The notes: generated from the letters alone by a model not told the origin. DNA of 32,291 nucleotides from Arcticibacter svalbardensis MN12-7 (GCF_000403135.1 NZ_AQPN01000120.1:1-32291), one strand, 5' to 3'. Numbered from the stretch's first letter, positions 1 to 8,753 are shown. A program made the numbers and translations.

Positions 1-214
1 CAACCCAATTGTAGATGAAATATATGAAGCCGCAATGAAGAATGGCGCTTTGGGAGGAAAGATTTCCGGTGCAGGAGGTGGGGGTTATATGATGTTTTAT
101 GTAAAAAATTGCTTTGTACATCATCTGGTTAATGTATTAAACGAATTTGGCGGTCGGACAGAGAGAGTTCATTTCTATGACAAGGGTGTAATCACATGGA
201 AAACACAAGACTAA
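1..214 (+). CDS. C-terminal end of a GHMP-family sugar kinase (heptose-7-phosphate kinase, HddA-like), cut by the window edge
   Basis: The open frame runs from base 2 to a TAA at 212-214 and has no start inside the window. The visible ~70 residues contain the glycine-rich GHMP motif 3 (K-I-S-G-A-G-G-G-G), which shapes the ATP/phosphate site near the end of these kinases. Thirteen bases separate it from the guanylyltransferase gene, and a GmhB-like phosphatase follows. This is the enzyme set for making GDP-D-glycero-alpha-D-manno-heptose, so the best reading is the 7-phosphate kinase that forms the alpha-1,7-bisphosphate. The family assignment comes from the motif; the substrate is inferred from the neighbours. 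Another GHMP kinase, for example of fucose or mannose, cannot be excluded from the fragment alone. Confidence 0.75.
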   Translation, partial: NPIVDEIYEAAMKNGALGGKISGAGGGGYMMFYVKNCFVHHLVNVLNEFGGRTERVHFYDKGVITWKTQD

Positions 215-227
215 ATAAAAGAACTTC

Positions 228-944
228 ATGACTGATGTAGCTATTGTACTGGCAGGAGGATTAGGAACCAGACTTCAATCCGTGGTTAAAGACGTGCCTA
301 AACCCATGGCAGAAGTTGCCGGACGTCCCTTTTTGAGCTATCTCATGTATTTTTTGTCAACCAACAAGATTAAAAAAGTCATTTTAGCAGTAGGTTATAA
401 ATACGAGATCATTAAGGAATACCTGAAAATTCCGGAGAACCGCTATGGATTAGAAATAACTTATAGCATTGAAACAGAATTGCTTGGTACAGGAGGTGCT
501 ATCTTTAAAGCATATGAACAGGTGGAAGGAGATAGTGCATTTATTCTAAACGGAGATACATTTTTTGATATATCATTATCAGATCTGGAAGCATTTGCTC
601 GCTCCAATTCAGCAGATTTAGCATTTGCACTTTTGGAAACCGAACATTCGAGCAGATACGGAAGTGTGAACTGTGCTTCAAATGGACAAATCTTAGCATT
701 TAAAGAGAAAAATGCAAACCTTAATATAAAGACGATTATTAATGGAGGAATTTACTACATGAATAAATCGCTTGTTTCAGGTACACCAATGCCCGCTAAG
801 TTCTCGATGGAGCAGGATTTCTTTGAAAGGAACTTACACAGATTGCAGGCATACGGAAAAGTATACCAAGCCCTTTTTATTGATATTGGAATTCCTTCAG
901 ATTATACATTATCGCAGGAGTTACTTAAAAATATTATAGCTTAA
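228..944 (+). CDS. hddC: Sugar-1-phosphate nucleotidyltransferase, HddC-like (D-glycero-alpha-D-manno-heptose-1-phosphate guanylyltransferase)
   Basis: A 238-residue cytoplasmic NTP-transferase. The N-terminal signature LAGGLGTRL (residues 8-16) followed by PKPM (24-27) is the nucleotide-binding loop and lysine of the family; LGTGGA (86-91) and the metal-site N-G-D (108-110) follow. The length suits the short guanylyl/uridylyl-transferases without a C-terminal beta-helix. It would join heptose-1-phosphate to GTP to give the activated sugar for surface polysaccharide, S-layer glycan or O-antigen. It lies 13 bases after the kinase end and one base before the GmhB-like phosphatase, so the three are surely co-transcribed. 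The ATG at 228 is the first start after the kinase stop. The transferase fold is certain; heptose as substrate rests on the operon. Confidence 0.82.
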   Translation: MTDVAIVLAGGLGTRLQSVVKDVPKPMAEVAGRPFLSYLMYFLSTNKIKKVILAVGYKYEIIKEYLKIPENRYGLEITYSIETELLGTGGAIFKAYEQVEGDSAFILNGDTFFDISLSDLEAFARSNSADLAFALLETEHSSRYGSVNCASNGQILAFKEKNANLNIKTIINGGIYYMNKSLVSGTPMPAKFSMEQDFFERNLHRLQAYGKVYQALFIDIGIPSDYTLSQELLKNIIA

Positions 945-945
945 G

Positions 946-1455
946 ATGTTAGATACGCTGTTTCTGGACCGTGATGGTGTCCTGAATAAGAAATTAGATG
1001 ACACCTATGTGCTCCTGCCATCTGACATAGAAATCCTTCCAGGTATAAAGGATTTCCTATTGTGGGCCAATCAGGCGTTTAAGCAAATTCTTGTGGTCAC
1101 CAACCAACGTTGTATTGGAAGGAAGATGCTAAGCCTGATTGAATTAAAGGCCATAAATGAACAGATTAACAAACAAGTAGGCTCTGTTATTCAGTACTTC
1201 TTTGTTTGTCCACATCTTGATGAAGACAATTGTAACTGCAGAAAGCCTAAAACGGGACTTTTCCTTCAAGCTAAAGAAATGTATTCCATTGATTTTGACA
1301 ATTCCTGGATGATAGGAGATTCTGTCAGCGATTTAATACCAGCCAGAAGCCTGGGAATAAAAACAATTTACGTCGGCCATCATGATAGCCAGATGGCTGA
1401 TTTTCGGGTTGAATCTACTGTCCAACTTCTACCTTCCCTCATAAATCAGGGTTAA
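946..1455 (+). CDS. gmhB: D-glycero-D-manno-heptose 1,7-bisphosphate phosphatase (GmhB-like HAD-IIIA hydrolase)
   Basis: A 169-residue HAD phosphatase. Motif I is L-D-R-D-G-V-L-N with nucleophile D8 and acid/base D10; motif II is T52 in VTNQ; motif III is K102; motif IV is G-D-S-V-S-D with D125 and D129. A zinc loop typical of GmhB and histidinol phosphatases is present (C88, H90, C96, C98). It removes the C7 phosphate from heptose 1,7-bisphosphate before nucleotidyl transfer. It starts one base after the guanylyltransferase stop, so translational coupling is likely. Its stop is 11 bases from the stop of a convergent gene, so it is the last gene of the operon. The isomerase GmhA would be expected upstream, outside the window. 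Confidence 0.87.
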   Translation: MLDTLFLDRDGVLNKKLDDTYVLLPSDIEILPGIKDFLLWANQAFKQILVVTNQRCIGRKMLSLIELKAINEQINKQVGSVIQYFFVCPHLDEDNCNCRKPKTGLFLQAKEMYSIDFDNSWMIGDSVSDLIPARSLGIKTIYVGHHDSQMADFRVESTVQLLPSLINQG

Positions 1456-1466
1456 CCTCTGCTCTG

Positions 1467-2759
1467 CTATTTATTATTATTGGCCCCGTTAACATTCACA
1501 TAGGAGCCAGGCCGTCTGCCTGTTTTTAGTAATTTATTAAGAGAAACCACATTGTGCGAGGTTTCAGAGCCATCAAAAAGCACCACTCCATTGTCTGTTC
1601 CAAGACTAGCATCTATATCATTGCGGGTTATTACGTTTTTAGTACATCCAGCTCTTAAGTATATAGCATTCCCCGATTTCACTTTTATTTTGTTATTAGT
1701 AATTTTTCCCGATGTGCAATTTACCAGCATAATGGCCATGCCATCCGTTGATATTGTATTTCCGGTTACACTAAAATTATCGAGATTACATAATTCCATC
1801 CCCCTGATCTTATTTTTATCAGCTGTTTTACCACCGGAAAGTTCAAATACATTATCCTTAATTAACCAACTCTTTTTTAAAGGTCCCGAAGCTAATAAGC
1901 CAGTAAATCCATACGTACTGGATTGCATATAGTTACCAATCGTTTCTAAACCTATAGTTCCTGCATTTTCAATCCCATAATAGATGTATTTTGAGCTCTC
2001 CATATGCATATCATAAAACTTATTATAATTAATCTTGCCATTTAAGGAATGTCCGCTAACAGACACACAGGCAGGTGCCGGTCCCAATTGTATGGTACCC
2101 ACGTTATAAAAGTAATTATAGGAGATCTCAAAGTCACTGAACCGTGGAGCAATCAGTGTGTTATGATTTTGAAACTCAACAGCCATACGGCCTATATTTT
2201 CAAACTTATTATACGTTATTGATATATTTTTAGCACTTGAATTGGTCCCCTCACTGACGAGTTTAATACCATTTGCCTGAGAGTTTGGAATACTAAACCT
2301 GCAATTCTGAATCTTCAAGCCATCCATCCTATCATTATCGCCATAATTAGCAATGAATATAAGTCCCTCCGCATCATCAACTGCACTCACCTTGGTCGAT
2401 TTAAAAGCAATGCCTTCAATTTGCAGATTATTGATCTCACCAGATATGGTAATTATTTTATTTTGATTACTGGTAAAAACAGTACCAGGCTCACCTGAAA
2501 TCTTTAAATTAGTCACGTTACTGATAGTAATAAAATTGTTTATTACATAGATCCCTTTTGGAAAGAACAAATGTGTATCACTAGAGATGTAGCTTTGAAT
2601 CTCCTGATCCTGATCAATAATCCCCCTTAGCCTTACTTCAATTCTATTAGGAGTAATTAAGGAGTCCGTTTCAGTTCTATTTAAAATGGGACTACCCATA
2701 CTTTCAAAGCTAACGAGGACAAGAACAAGGAATAAACCAGTAAAAATTCTTTCAATCAT
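1467..2759 (-). CDS. Secreted right-handed parallel beta-helix protein (pectate-lyase-like fold)
   Basis: 430 residues with an N-terminal hydrophobic signal peptide (about residues 5-22, M-I-E-R-I then FTGLFLVLVLVSF) and a likely cleavage before the mature region near SMGSPIL. From about residue 90 to the end the chain is a series of short N-rich rungs such as ITGNTIS, ITNNKIK and ITRNDID, alternating with small hydrophobics: the pattern of parallel beta-helix repeats (PbH1, NosD/pectate-lyase superfamily). Such proteins cleave or bind polysaccharide in the periplasm or outside the cell. It is convergent with the GDP-heptose operon, which fits a surface-glycan locus, but no catalytic residues can be named. 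A possible promoter at 2969-2997 would give it an unusually long leader. Confidence 0.78.
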   Translation of the reverse strand: MIERIFTGLFLVLVLVSFESMGSPILNRTETDSLITPNRIEVRLRGIIDQDQEIQSYISSDTHLFFPKGIYVINNFITISNVTNLKISGEPGTVFTSNQNKIITISGEINNLQIEGIAFKSTKVSAVDDAEGLIFIANYGDNDRMDGLKIQNCRFSIPNSQANGIKLVSEGTNSSAKNISITYNKFENIGRMAVEFQNHNTLIAPRFSDFEISYNYFYNVGTIQLGPAPACVSVSGHSLNGKINYNKFYDMHMESSKYIYYGIENAGTIGLETIGNYMQSSTYGFTGLLASGPLKKSWLIKDNVFELSGGKTADKNKIRGMELCNLDNFSVTGNTISTDGMAIMLVNCTSGKITNNKIKVKSGNAIYLRAGCTKNVITRNDIDASLGTDNGVVLFDGSETSHNVVSLNKLLKTGRRPGSYVNVNGANNNK

Positions 2760-2857
2760 AATTCAGCAATACCTAAAATAAAAATAATCAATTTTATAAG
2801 TCAATTTGAAATCTTAATTTGTTTAACACGTAAAATTAACACTGGTTGTTGTTCTAA

Positions 2858-2884
2858 AATCACAGATAATCACAGATAATCACA
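2858..2884. repeat. Tandem repeat, unit AATCACAGAT x 2.7
   Basis: Three head-to-tail copies (2858-2867, 2868-2877, partial 2878-2884). They lie in what would be the 5' leader of the beta-helix gene if the promoter at 2969-2997 is used. They may be a simple slippage product or a binding-site array. Confidence 0.75.
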
Positions 2885-2968
2885 ACCGGTAGAAAAGGCC
2901 AATTCTCACGCTATTTTTGCAGCTAATATTGATCTTCTGTTTAAATATTATCTTAACGCTATAAATTG

Positions 2969-2997
2969 CAAATATATTTATACTGATTTTCTACAAT
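2969..2997 (-). promoter_or_regulatory. Candidate Bacteroidota promoter for the beta-helix gene
   Basis: On the minus strand TATATTTG (2969-2976) matches the Bacteroidota -7 consensus TAnnTTTG. ATTG (2994-2997) lies 17 bases upstream of it, near the expected -33 TTTG position. The predicted transcript start is about 200 bases before the ATG at 2759. AT-rich sequence makes chance matches common. Confidence 0.4.
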
Positions 2998-3124
2998 TCT
3001 ATTTGACCATTTTATTGCCATTCAGTCTACAAAAAAAGTATCACCACTTTACTTTCCCAAGAATAAATCCTTGATTTTCGGCTACCTTTTAAAGCAAATA
3101 CATTGCATCCCTGTATCTACTGAT

Positions 3125-6064
3125 TTATTTCACCTCTCCTTTATCAAGTAAAGCATCATAAAGAATTTCTACAGTATGAAAGGCATCACGCCCGGATCCA
3201 TCTTTAATCTGATGCCTGCAACTGGTTCCCGTAGCTACGACTAAAGTATCAGCAGCAGTCTGCCTTACTGCTGGCAAAAGAACGAGTTCTCCAATCTGCA
3301 TGGAGATTTTATAATGTTCCTTTTCCAAACCGAATGATCCCGCCATTCCACAACAACCTGATGGTATCGTTTCTACACTATAATTTTCTGGTAAGGAAAG
3401 ACATCTTACCGAAGCGGCCAGTGAGGATATAGCTTTCTGCTGACAATGCCCATGCAGCAATACTTTTCTTGCATCTTTAATAAAAAGATCTTTACCAATA
3501 GTTCCATTTTCTGCCTCCTGCGCAATAAATTCATCAATCAAGAACGTATTTTTAGCTAAATTTCGGGCAGCATCCAATAAGTCAGCATCCACAAGATCAG
3601 GATATTCGTCCCTAAAAGTAAGTATTGCGGAAGGCTCAAGACCAATCAGGGGAGTGTCTGCCGTAATTAATTCAGCCAACTGACGTACATTTTTGTTTGC
3701 TATATTTTTTGCTTTACGAACAAAACCTTTCGAGAGCCAGGTACGCCCACTTTCAATATGTTCGGGCATCAATACATCAAAACCCAATTGCTCAAGTAAA
3801 AGGATGGCCTTAATTCCAATAGAGGTATCAATGTAATTGCTAAACTCATCAAAGAAAAAATACACTTGCCTTTTATTTACGTTCTTAAGCTTTCCTCGTT
3901 TTTTAAACCAGCTTTTAAGCGTAAAGGAATGAAGTTTTGGAAGTGTCCTTTCTTTAGCAAATCCAGCCACACGAGGCAAACTTGAAGCAGCTAAATAATT
4001 ATACAGACCGGGAAAGAGCATTCCAATACTTGAAATTACACTGAATCCTGCTATAACTCTTGAACGGAAGGGCGCCCCATTCGCATCATAATAGTGCTGT
4101 AAAAATTCAGCCTTCAATTTAGCAAGATCTACATTGGAAGGGCACTCTGATTTACAGCCTTTACAGCTCAGACATAGATCCATTACTTCCAAAATTTCTT
4201 TATGATCAAAGCGGTTAATTTTTTCAGAATGAGTAAGAAATTCCCTCAATGTATTTGCCCTGCCTCTTGTTGTGTCTTTTTCATTTCTTGTTGCCATGTA
4301 GGAGGGGCACATCGTTCCTCCCGAAAATTGCAGTTTACGACAATCTCCAGACCCATTGCACTGTTCTGCATGTTGAAGAATATGCTGACCATTAAAGCGG
4401 AAAATCGTCTTTATCTCGGGTTGTTGCTGTCCGGGTTCATACCTGAGCATGGTGTTCATTGGAGGAGTTTCCACAATCTTACCCGGATTAAAAATATGTT
4501 GCGGGTCCCAGGTATCCTTGATGGTCTTAAAAAGTTGGTAATTCTTTTCTCCAAACAGGTACGGCAGAAACTCGCCCCTTAATCTTCCATCCCCATGCTC
4601 CCCGGACAATGAGCCACGATACCTTTTCACCAGTTCAGCTATTTCAGCAGCGATCATCTTATACTGCGCATTTCCATTATGAGTCTTCAGATTTATGATC
4701 GGTCGTAGATGCAGTTCTCCCGCTCCGGCATGTGCATAATGCACAGAATAAAGTTCATGCTTCTTTAAGATCTCATTAAACTCATTGATATAGGAGGTCA
4801 GATCTTGCAAATCGACCGCTGTATCCTCAATTACAGGAACTGCTTTATCATCACCTGGAAGATTACTTAATAAACCTAATCCTGCTTTTCTTAAATCCCA
4901 GATCCTGCTGCATTCTTCGTCCAAAATAAGAGGATAATGATAACCTAGTCCAGCCCCTTGCAGCTCATCTTTCAGCAATCCAGCTAGTTCAACAACAGTT
5001 TCCGTTTTTTCCTTTATGAACTCAACCATCAGTATAGCTCCCGGGTCACCAAGTATAAAAAAACGATTCTTTCTTTGTTCAATGTTGTCCCTGGTACAAT
5101 CAAGTATATAATGATCCATGAGTTCGCAAGCAGATGGCTGGTAACTCATAGCGATGACATTGGCTCGCAGTGCCTCTTCAACGGTGTTAAAGTGAATACA
5201 TAACAACCCCTTAAATTTATCAGGCAAAGGAACAAGATTCAGCTTTATTTCTGTAACAAAGGCAAGTGTCCCTTCAGATCCTGCAATCAGCTTACAAAAA
5301 TTGAATGATTCAGCTCTCTCAGAAAAAGGAGTAGCATCCATCAGAAGATCTAATGCATAACCACTATTCCTTCTTTGGATACTTTTCTTTGGAAATTCTT
5401 TTTCTATTTCCGAACGGTTAGCCGGATCACCGAGCAGTGATAAAGTAGTATGATAAAGGGTCGATTCCAGACTAGTTCCTATGCATTTTTTATAGAAGGC
5501 CTCCAGGTTCAGCTCCTTAAACACAACCTCTGAGCCATCACTAAGTACAGCGTTAACCTCAAGTAAATGTTCCCTGGTACTTCCATAAACGATTGAATTT
5601 GCCCCACAACTATTATTGCCTACCATTCCACCGATCATTGCCCTGTTTGCTGTTGATGTTTCAGGGGCAAAGAAAAGCCCGAATGGCTTAAGGAAAATAT
5701 TTAATACGTCTCTGATCACACCTGGTTGTACGCGTACCCACTTTTCCTCTTGATTGAACGCTATGATTTCAGTAAAATATTTCGAAAGATCAACGACTAT
5801 GCCTTCGCCTACTACCTGTCCGGCAAGGGATGTTCCTGCACAACGCGGAATAAGGCTTGTCTTTTCACTTTTAGCAAAACGGACGAGCGCTTTTATATCA
5901 TGTACTGTTTTGGGAACTGCCACAGCGAGGGGAATTTCCCGGTAAGATGAAGCATCAGTAGCATATAAAATGCGTTGCAAAGGATCCAGATACAGCTCAC
6001 CATCTAATTCCGCACGTAATTGGTCTAGCTTATCTAATGTAGTTTTATCTGTCTTTGAAACCAT
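3125..6064 (-). CDS. Three-module FAD / Fe-S dehydrogenase, YdiJ-type, probable D-2-hydroxyglutarate dehydrogenase
   Basis: The frame is open to 6136, but the Met at 6064 (M-V-S-K-T-D) gives a 979-residue protein close to E. coli YdiJ (1018). The extra 24 residues upstream are untypical and AT-rich, so I prefer 6064. Order: FAD-binding domain (P-R-C-A-G-T-S near 74-80; G-N-N-S-C-G-A-N near 149-156), FAD-oxidase C-terminal domain (E-H-G-D-G near 489-493), a ferredoxin-like module with first cluster cysteines in CNGSGDC and a CxxCxxCxxxCP second cluster (C631, C634, C637, C641), then a cysteine-rich CCG module (C-C-G-M-A-G-S near the end). The family oxidises D-2-hydroxy acids such as D-2-hydroxyglutarate or D-lactate and passes electrons to the respiratory chain. 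It is divergent from a DUF1338 gene whose product is D-2-hydroxyglutarate, so that substrate is strongly suggested; D-lactate remains possible. Confidence 0.85.
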   Translation of the reverse strand: MVSKTDKTTLDKLDQLRAELDGELYLDPLQRILYATDASSYREIPLAVAVPKTVHDIKALVRFAKSEKTSLIPRCAGTSLAGQVVGEGIVVDLSKYFTEIIAFNQEEKWVRVQPGVIRDVLNIFLKPFGLFFAPETSTANRAMIGGMVGNNSCGANSIVYGSTREHLLEVNAVLSDGSEVVFKELNLEAFYKKCIGTSLESTLYHTTLSLLGDPANRSEIEKEFPKKSIQRRNSGYALDLLMDATPFSERAESFNFCKLIAGSEGTLAFVTEIKLNLVPLPDKFKGLLCIHFNTVEEALRANVIAMSYQPSACELMDHYILDCTRDNIEQRKNRFFILGDPGAILMVEFIKEKTETVVELAGLLKDELQGAGLGYHYPLILDEECSRIWDLRKAGLGLLSNLPGDDKAVPVIEDTAVDLQDLTSYINEFNEILKKHELYSVHYAHAGAGELHLRPIINLKTHNGNAQYKMIAAEIAELVKRYRGSLSGEHGDGRLRGEFLPYLFGEKNYQLFKTIKDTWDPQHIFNPGKIVETPPMNTMLRYEPGQQQPEIKTIFRFNGQHILQHAEQCNGSGDCRKLQFSGGTMCPSYMATRNEKDTTRGRANTLREFLTHSEKINRFDHKEILEVMDLCLSCKGCKSECPSNVDLAKLKAEFLQHYYDANGAPFRSRVIAGFSVISSIGMLFPGLYNYLAASSLPRVAGFAKERTLPKLHSFTLKSWFKKRGKLKNVNKRQVYFFFDEFSNYIDTSIGIKAILLLEQLGFDVLMPEHIESGRTWLSKGFVRKAKNIANKNVRQLAELITADTPLIGLEPSAILTFRDEYPDLVDADLLDAARNLAKNTFLIDEFIAQEAENGTIGKDLFIKDARKVLLHGHCQQKAISSLAASVRCLSLPENYSVETIPSGCCGMAGSFGLEKEHYKISMQIGELVLLPAVRQTAADTLVVATGTSCRHQIKDGSGRDAFHTVEILYDALLDKGEVK

Positions 6065-6227
6065 AATGAGTCGAACCGATAAAGTAAATGTATATAAATT
6101 AATATATCTATTTATAATAATGTTAAAATGACTCAATAAAAGACAAATAATAATAATTATAACTTTTTATTGTTTATATTTAAATAAAAATAACTACGAT
6201 AATCTTTATTTATAAAAAATATGACAT

Positions 6228-7055
6228 ATGGAAAAAGATAATTTGTTAAAACTATTATGGGATAACTATACGCAGATGACCCCATCTGCAAAGCACATAC
6301 ATCAGATATTTGAAGAGCAAGGCGAACAAGTATTAAATGATCATATTGCTTTAAGAACCTTTAATGATCCCAGGGTTAATATAGAAGTAATAGCCAAGCC
6401 ATTTATTGAGCTCGGCTATGTTGAAAAAGGGGAGTATGAATTCAAAGAGAAAAAACTATTGGCACATCATTATGAATTCCCTGATGATGAAAACGCTCCG
6501 AAAATATTTATTAGTGAACTTCTTCTCGAAAAATGCTCTGAAGAACTTCAAGAAATCATTTCAGGTGTGATTGATCAAATTCCGGATCATGCTTCTACTA
6601 AGGATAACCTGTTGCTGCAGGGAAGGCTCTGGGATATTTCCTTTCATGATTATGAAATATTAAGGAAAGAGTCTGAATACGCTTCCTGGATGTATGTATT
6701 TGGTTTTTGTGCCAACCATTTCACTGTATTGGTAAATGGACTAAAAACGTTGAAAAGTTTGGAAGAAGTAAATGACTTTTTAAAAGCTAAAAACTTCAAA
6801 CTCAATGACGCTGGAGGGGAAATTAAAGGTACTCCATCCCAATTTTTAGAACAATCAAGTACAATTGCTGATCAGGTTCCTGTTCATTTTGGACAGGATA
6901 TCAAAAACATACCAAGCTGTTACTATGAGTTTGCACGACGCTATCCTTTAGCTGATGGAAACTTGTACCAGGGCTTTATTGCTGCTTCAGCTGATAAAAT
7001 ATTCGAGAGCACAAATGTCTCACTAGTGGAAAAAATTCTTTCAAAAAATCAATAG
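6228..7055 (+). CDS. hglS: DUF1338 / HglS-type 2-oxoadipate dioxygenase/decarboxylase (forms D-2-hydroxyglutarate)
   Basis: 275 residues covering the DUF1338 fold. The metal site of this family is visible: H39 within D-H-I-A-L-R with partner R43 (the HxxxR signature), a second His at H164 (C-A-N-H-F-T) and E234 in Y-Y-E-F-A-R-R. HglS uses Fe(II) and O2 to convert 2-oxoadipate to D-2-hydroxyglutarate and CO2, the key step that joins lysine/aminoadipate breakdown to 2-oxoglutarate. The protein is shorter than the ~450-residue pseudomonad HglS, resembling the compact form. Its stop is one base before the saccharopine-dehydrogenase-family start, and it is divergent from the D-2-hydroxyglutarate dehydrogenase; both neighbours support the call. 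No Shine-Dalgarno precedes the ATG. The metal residues are identified by pattern, not structure. Confidence 0.87.
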   Translation: MEKDNLLKLLWDNYTQMTPSAKHIHQIFEEQGEQVLNDHIALRTFNDPRVNIEVIAKPFIELGYVEKGEYEFKEKKLLAHHYEFPDDENAPKIFISELLLEKCSEELQEIISGVIDQIPDHASTKDNLLLQGRLWDISFHDYEILRKESEYASWMYVFGFCANHFTVLVNGLKTLKSLEEVNDFLKAKNFKLNDAGGEIKGTPSQFLEQSSTIADQVPVHFGQDIKNIPSCYYEFARRYPLADGNLYQGFIAASADKIFESTNVSLVEKILSKNQ

Positions 7056-7056
7056 T

Positions 7057-8256
7057 ATGTCAGAACATAAAATAAACAAGGTTATTATTGTCGGAGCAGG
7101 AGGAATAGGAAGGGCTGTTGGGCTTTTACTGGCTGAGTATGCAGATTTTAAGATTAGTCTTTTTGTAGGGGACAGAGACCTTTTAACAGCAGGAGAGGCG
7201 GCTGGTTGGATTAATGAAGGCAATACGAAAGAGATTCATGCTACTGCTTTTCAGTTCCTGCCTGGCTATGAAAATCAGGATAGTAACTGTTTTACAAATG
7301 CTGACATCATCCTGGATTGTCTCCCTGGCACAGAAGCTCCACGTATGGGTGCTATTGCTAAAAGGTATGGTACGCATTATGTAAACCTGACCGAATATGT
7401 AAACGAAACGGAACAACTTCAAAGATTGTCTAAAGATGCTGAAACCGGTTTCATACTTCAAAGCGGTCTTGCTCCTGGTTTCGTAAATATCCTGGCACAA
7501 TCACTTTACAAAAAATTTGTAGTCAAATACAAAAACGAACAGGTTGAATATATAGGCATGAAGGTGGGAGCGCTAACAGAACATGCTGAATCCCCTCATT
7601 TTTATGGGTTTACCTGGAGCCCTGTGGGAGTAGCAACCGAGTATCTCAAGAACGCCTGGATTGTGGATGACTTTAAAAAGAAAACAGTTCCATCTTTATC
7701 TGGTCGCGAAACCCTGATCATAAATGGCATTTCTTATGAAGAAGATTACACGTCTGGTGGAGCTGCAGACCTTCCTGATGTGTTCTCAGGAATAGCGAAA
7801 AAGCTGGATTACAAGACACTTAGGTATCCTGGACATTATAAGTGGATTCAGAGCATTCTGGATCAGGTACCCGAAAATGAAGAACCTGTACAGTTTTTAG
7901 AAAGACATATGCTATCAGTAATACCATCCATCGAAGAGGATATCGTAGTGATCTACTGTGTAGTAAAGGGCTTTGACCGCAGTTCTTGTTTACGTTCTCT
8001 TGAAAAGGCTTTTAAGATAGGTCCAATAAAAGTTGGAAAAGCTACACTTAGAGCAATACAATCAACCACAGCAGCACCAATGGCAGAGTGTGCACGCATG
8101 CTCTTATCCGGAAAATACAAAGGTACCATATTACAGAGCTATATTGATCCCCTGGAGTTTCTAAACGGGCCTTTTGTGAAGGCGGTGTATTTCCCCGATC
8201 ATGCTGTGTATTTGCCAAAAGAAATGCGGAATGCTGTAGTACGAGTCGCCGTTTAA
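7057..8256 (+). CDS. Saccharopine dehydrogenase family oxidoreductase (lysine catabolism)
   Basis: 399 residues, Rossmann N-terminus with V-G-A-G-G-I-G (12-18) and an acidic-basic stretch D39-R40-D41 near the end of the second strand. This is followed by the saccharopine-dehydrogenase-like C-terminal domain (about 130-375). The family includes saccharopine dehydrogenase (glutamate-forming, LYS9 type) and lysine 6-dehydrogenase. Both yield aminoadipate semialdehyde, the substrate of the aldehyde dehydrogenase gene at 8782. It begins one base after the DUF1338 stop, so they are one transcript. Its last four bases overlap the end of the convergent Lrp gene. I cannot tell from sequence whether it acts on saccharopine or directly on lysine. 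If on saccharopine, a lysine-ketoglutarate reductase must be encoded elsewhere. Confidence 0.82.
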   Translation: MSEHKINKVIIVGAGGIGRAVGLLLAEYADFKISLFVGDRDLLTAGEAAGWINEGNTKEIHATAFQFLPGYENQDSNCFTNADIILDCLPGTEAPRMGAIAKRYGTHYVNLTEYVNETEQLQRLSKDAETGFILQSGLAPGFVNILAQSLYKKFVVKYKNEQVEYIGMKVGALTEHAESPHFYGFTWSPVGVATEYLKNAWIVDDFKKKTVPSLSGRETLIINGISYEEDYTSGGAADLPDVFSGIAKKLDYKTLRYPGHYKWIQSILDQVPENEEPVQFLERHMLSVIPSIEEDIVVIYCVVKGFDRSSCLRSLEKAFKIGPIKVGKATLRAIQSTTAAPMAECARMLLSGKYKGTILQSYIDPLEFLNGPFVKAVYFPDHAVYLPKEMRNAVVRVAV

Positions 8257-8735
8257 TGTTTCAGATCAGGTACAGGGCAGTTCCTTTTGAAAACAGTTCC
8301 AAAATTTATGGTAGTTTCCGTTCTGAGGATCCCTGGAATGGCATCTATTTTTTCATAAAGAATTTCACGCAGATGTTCATTATTCCGGGCGACAATCTTT
8401 AAAAACAGTGTATATTGGCCCGATATATAATAACATTCTACAATTTCAGGAATCTTTTTGAGTGCCTCAATTATGTGTTTTGATGTAGGATCTTCTTTTA
8501 AAATTATGCCTGTAAATGCACTACTTTCGTACCCTAGTCCTTTTTCGCTAAGATTAACCTGCGTGGTTTCAATGATCTGGAATTGTTTAAGTCTGGATAC
8601 ACGCTGGTGAACCAGGGAATTAGAAATATTTAAAGATTTAGCAATTTGAACATATGGCTTTTCAGCATCCATTTGCAACTGTTCAAGAATATTCCTATCT
8701 ATTTCATCCAAAATATAGGTATCACTCATAAGCAT
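8253..8735 (-). CDS. Lrp/AsnC family transcriptional regulator
   Basis: 160 residues: a winged HTH (about 8-57, recognition helix around I37-K50, S-N-S-L-V-H-Q-R-V) and a C-terminal RAM/AsnC ligand-binding domain (about 70-150). These regulators bind an amino acid and repress or activate the neighbouring catabolic gene, as BkdR and lysine-responsive members do. It is divergent from the ALDH gene with 46 bases between starts (a second Met at codon 3 is equally possible), and overlaps the saccharopine-family gene at its 3' end by 4 bases. It is the obvious local controller of this lysine cluster, with lysine or aminoadipate as likely ligand; this is inference from position. The shared gap carries an AT-rich dyad (8754-8777). 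Confidence 0.9.
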   Translation of the reverse strand: MLMSDTYILDEIDRNILEQLQMDAEKPYVQIAKSLNISNSLVHQRVSRLKQFQIIETTQVNLSEKGLGYESSAFTGIILKEDPTSKHIIEALKKIPEIVECYYISGQYTLFLKIVARNNEHLREILYEKIDAIPGILRTETTINFGTVFKRNCPVPDLKH

Positions 8736-8753
8736 TATATTGAAGCTGTAATT

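Larger units (their letters stand above)
2760..3124. other. Intergenic stretch with a short tandem repeat
   Basis: 365 bases between two minus-strand genes, with no convincing coding frame. It holds a tandem repeat of the 10-base unit AATCACAGAT (two full copies and a 7-base partial, 2858-2884). Just to its left GGTTGT (within ACTGGTTGTTG) and to its right ACAACC (within CACAACCGG) form weak inverted arms. A minus-strand promoter candidate lies at 2969-2997. Confidence 0.6.

Noticed and set aside
1552-1932. Plus-strand frame opposite the beta-helix gene
   Set aside because: Low-complexity shadow of a repeat-rich gene with no family resemblance.
4202-4582. Long plus-strand frame inside the dehydrogenase gene
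   Set aside because: It is antisense to a well-conserved protein with full motifs; treated as a shadow frame.
6065-6136. N-terminal extension of the FAD/Fe-S dehydrogenase
   Set aside because: The 24 residues before M-V-S-K are AT-rich and unlike the family; the second Met gives the usual length.
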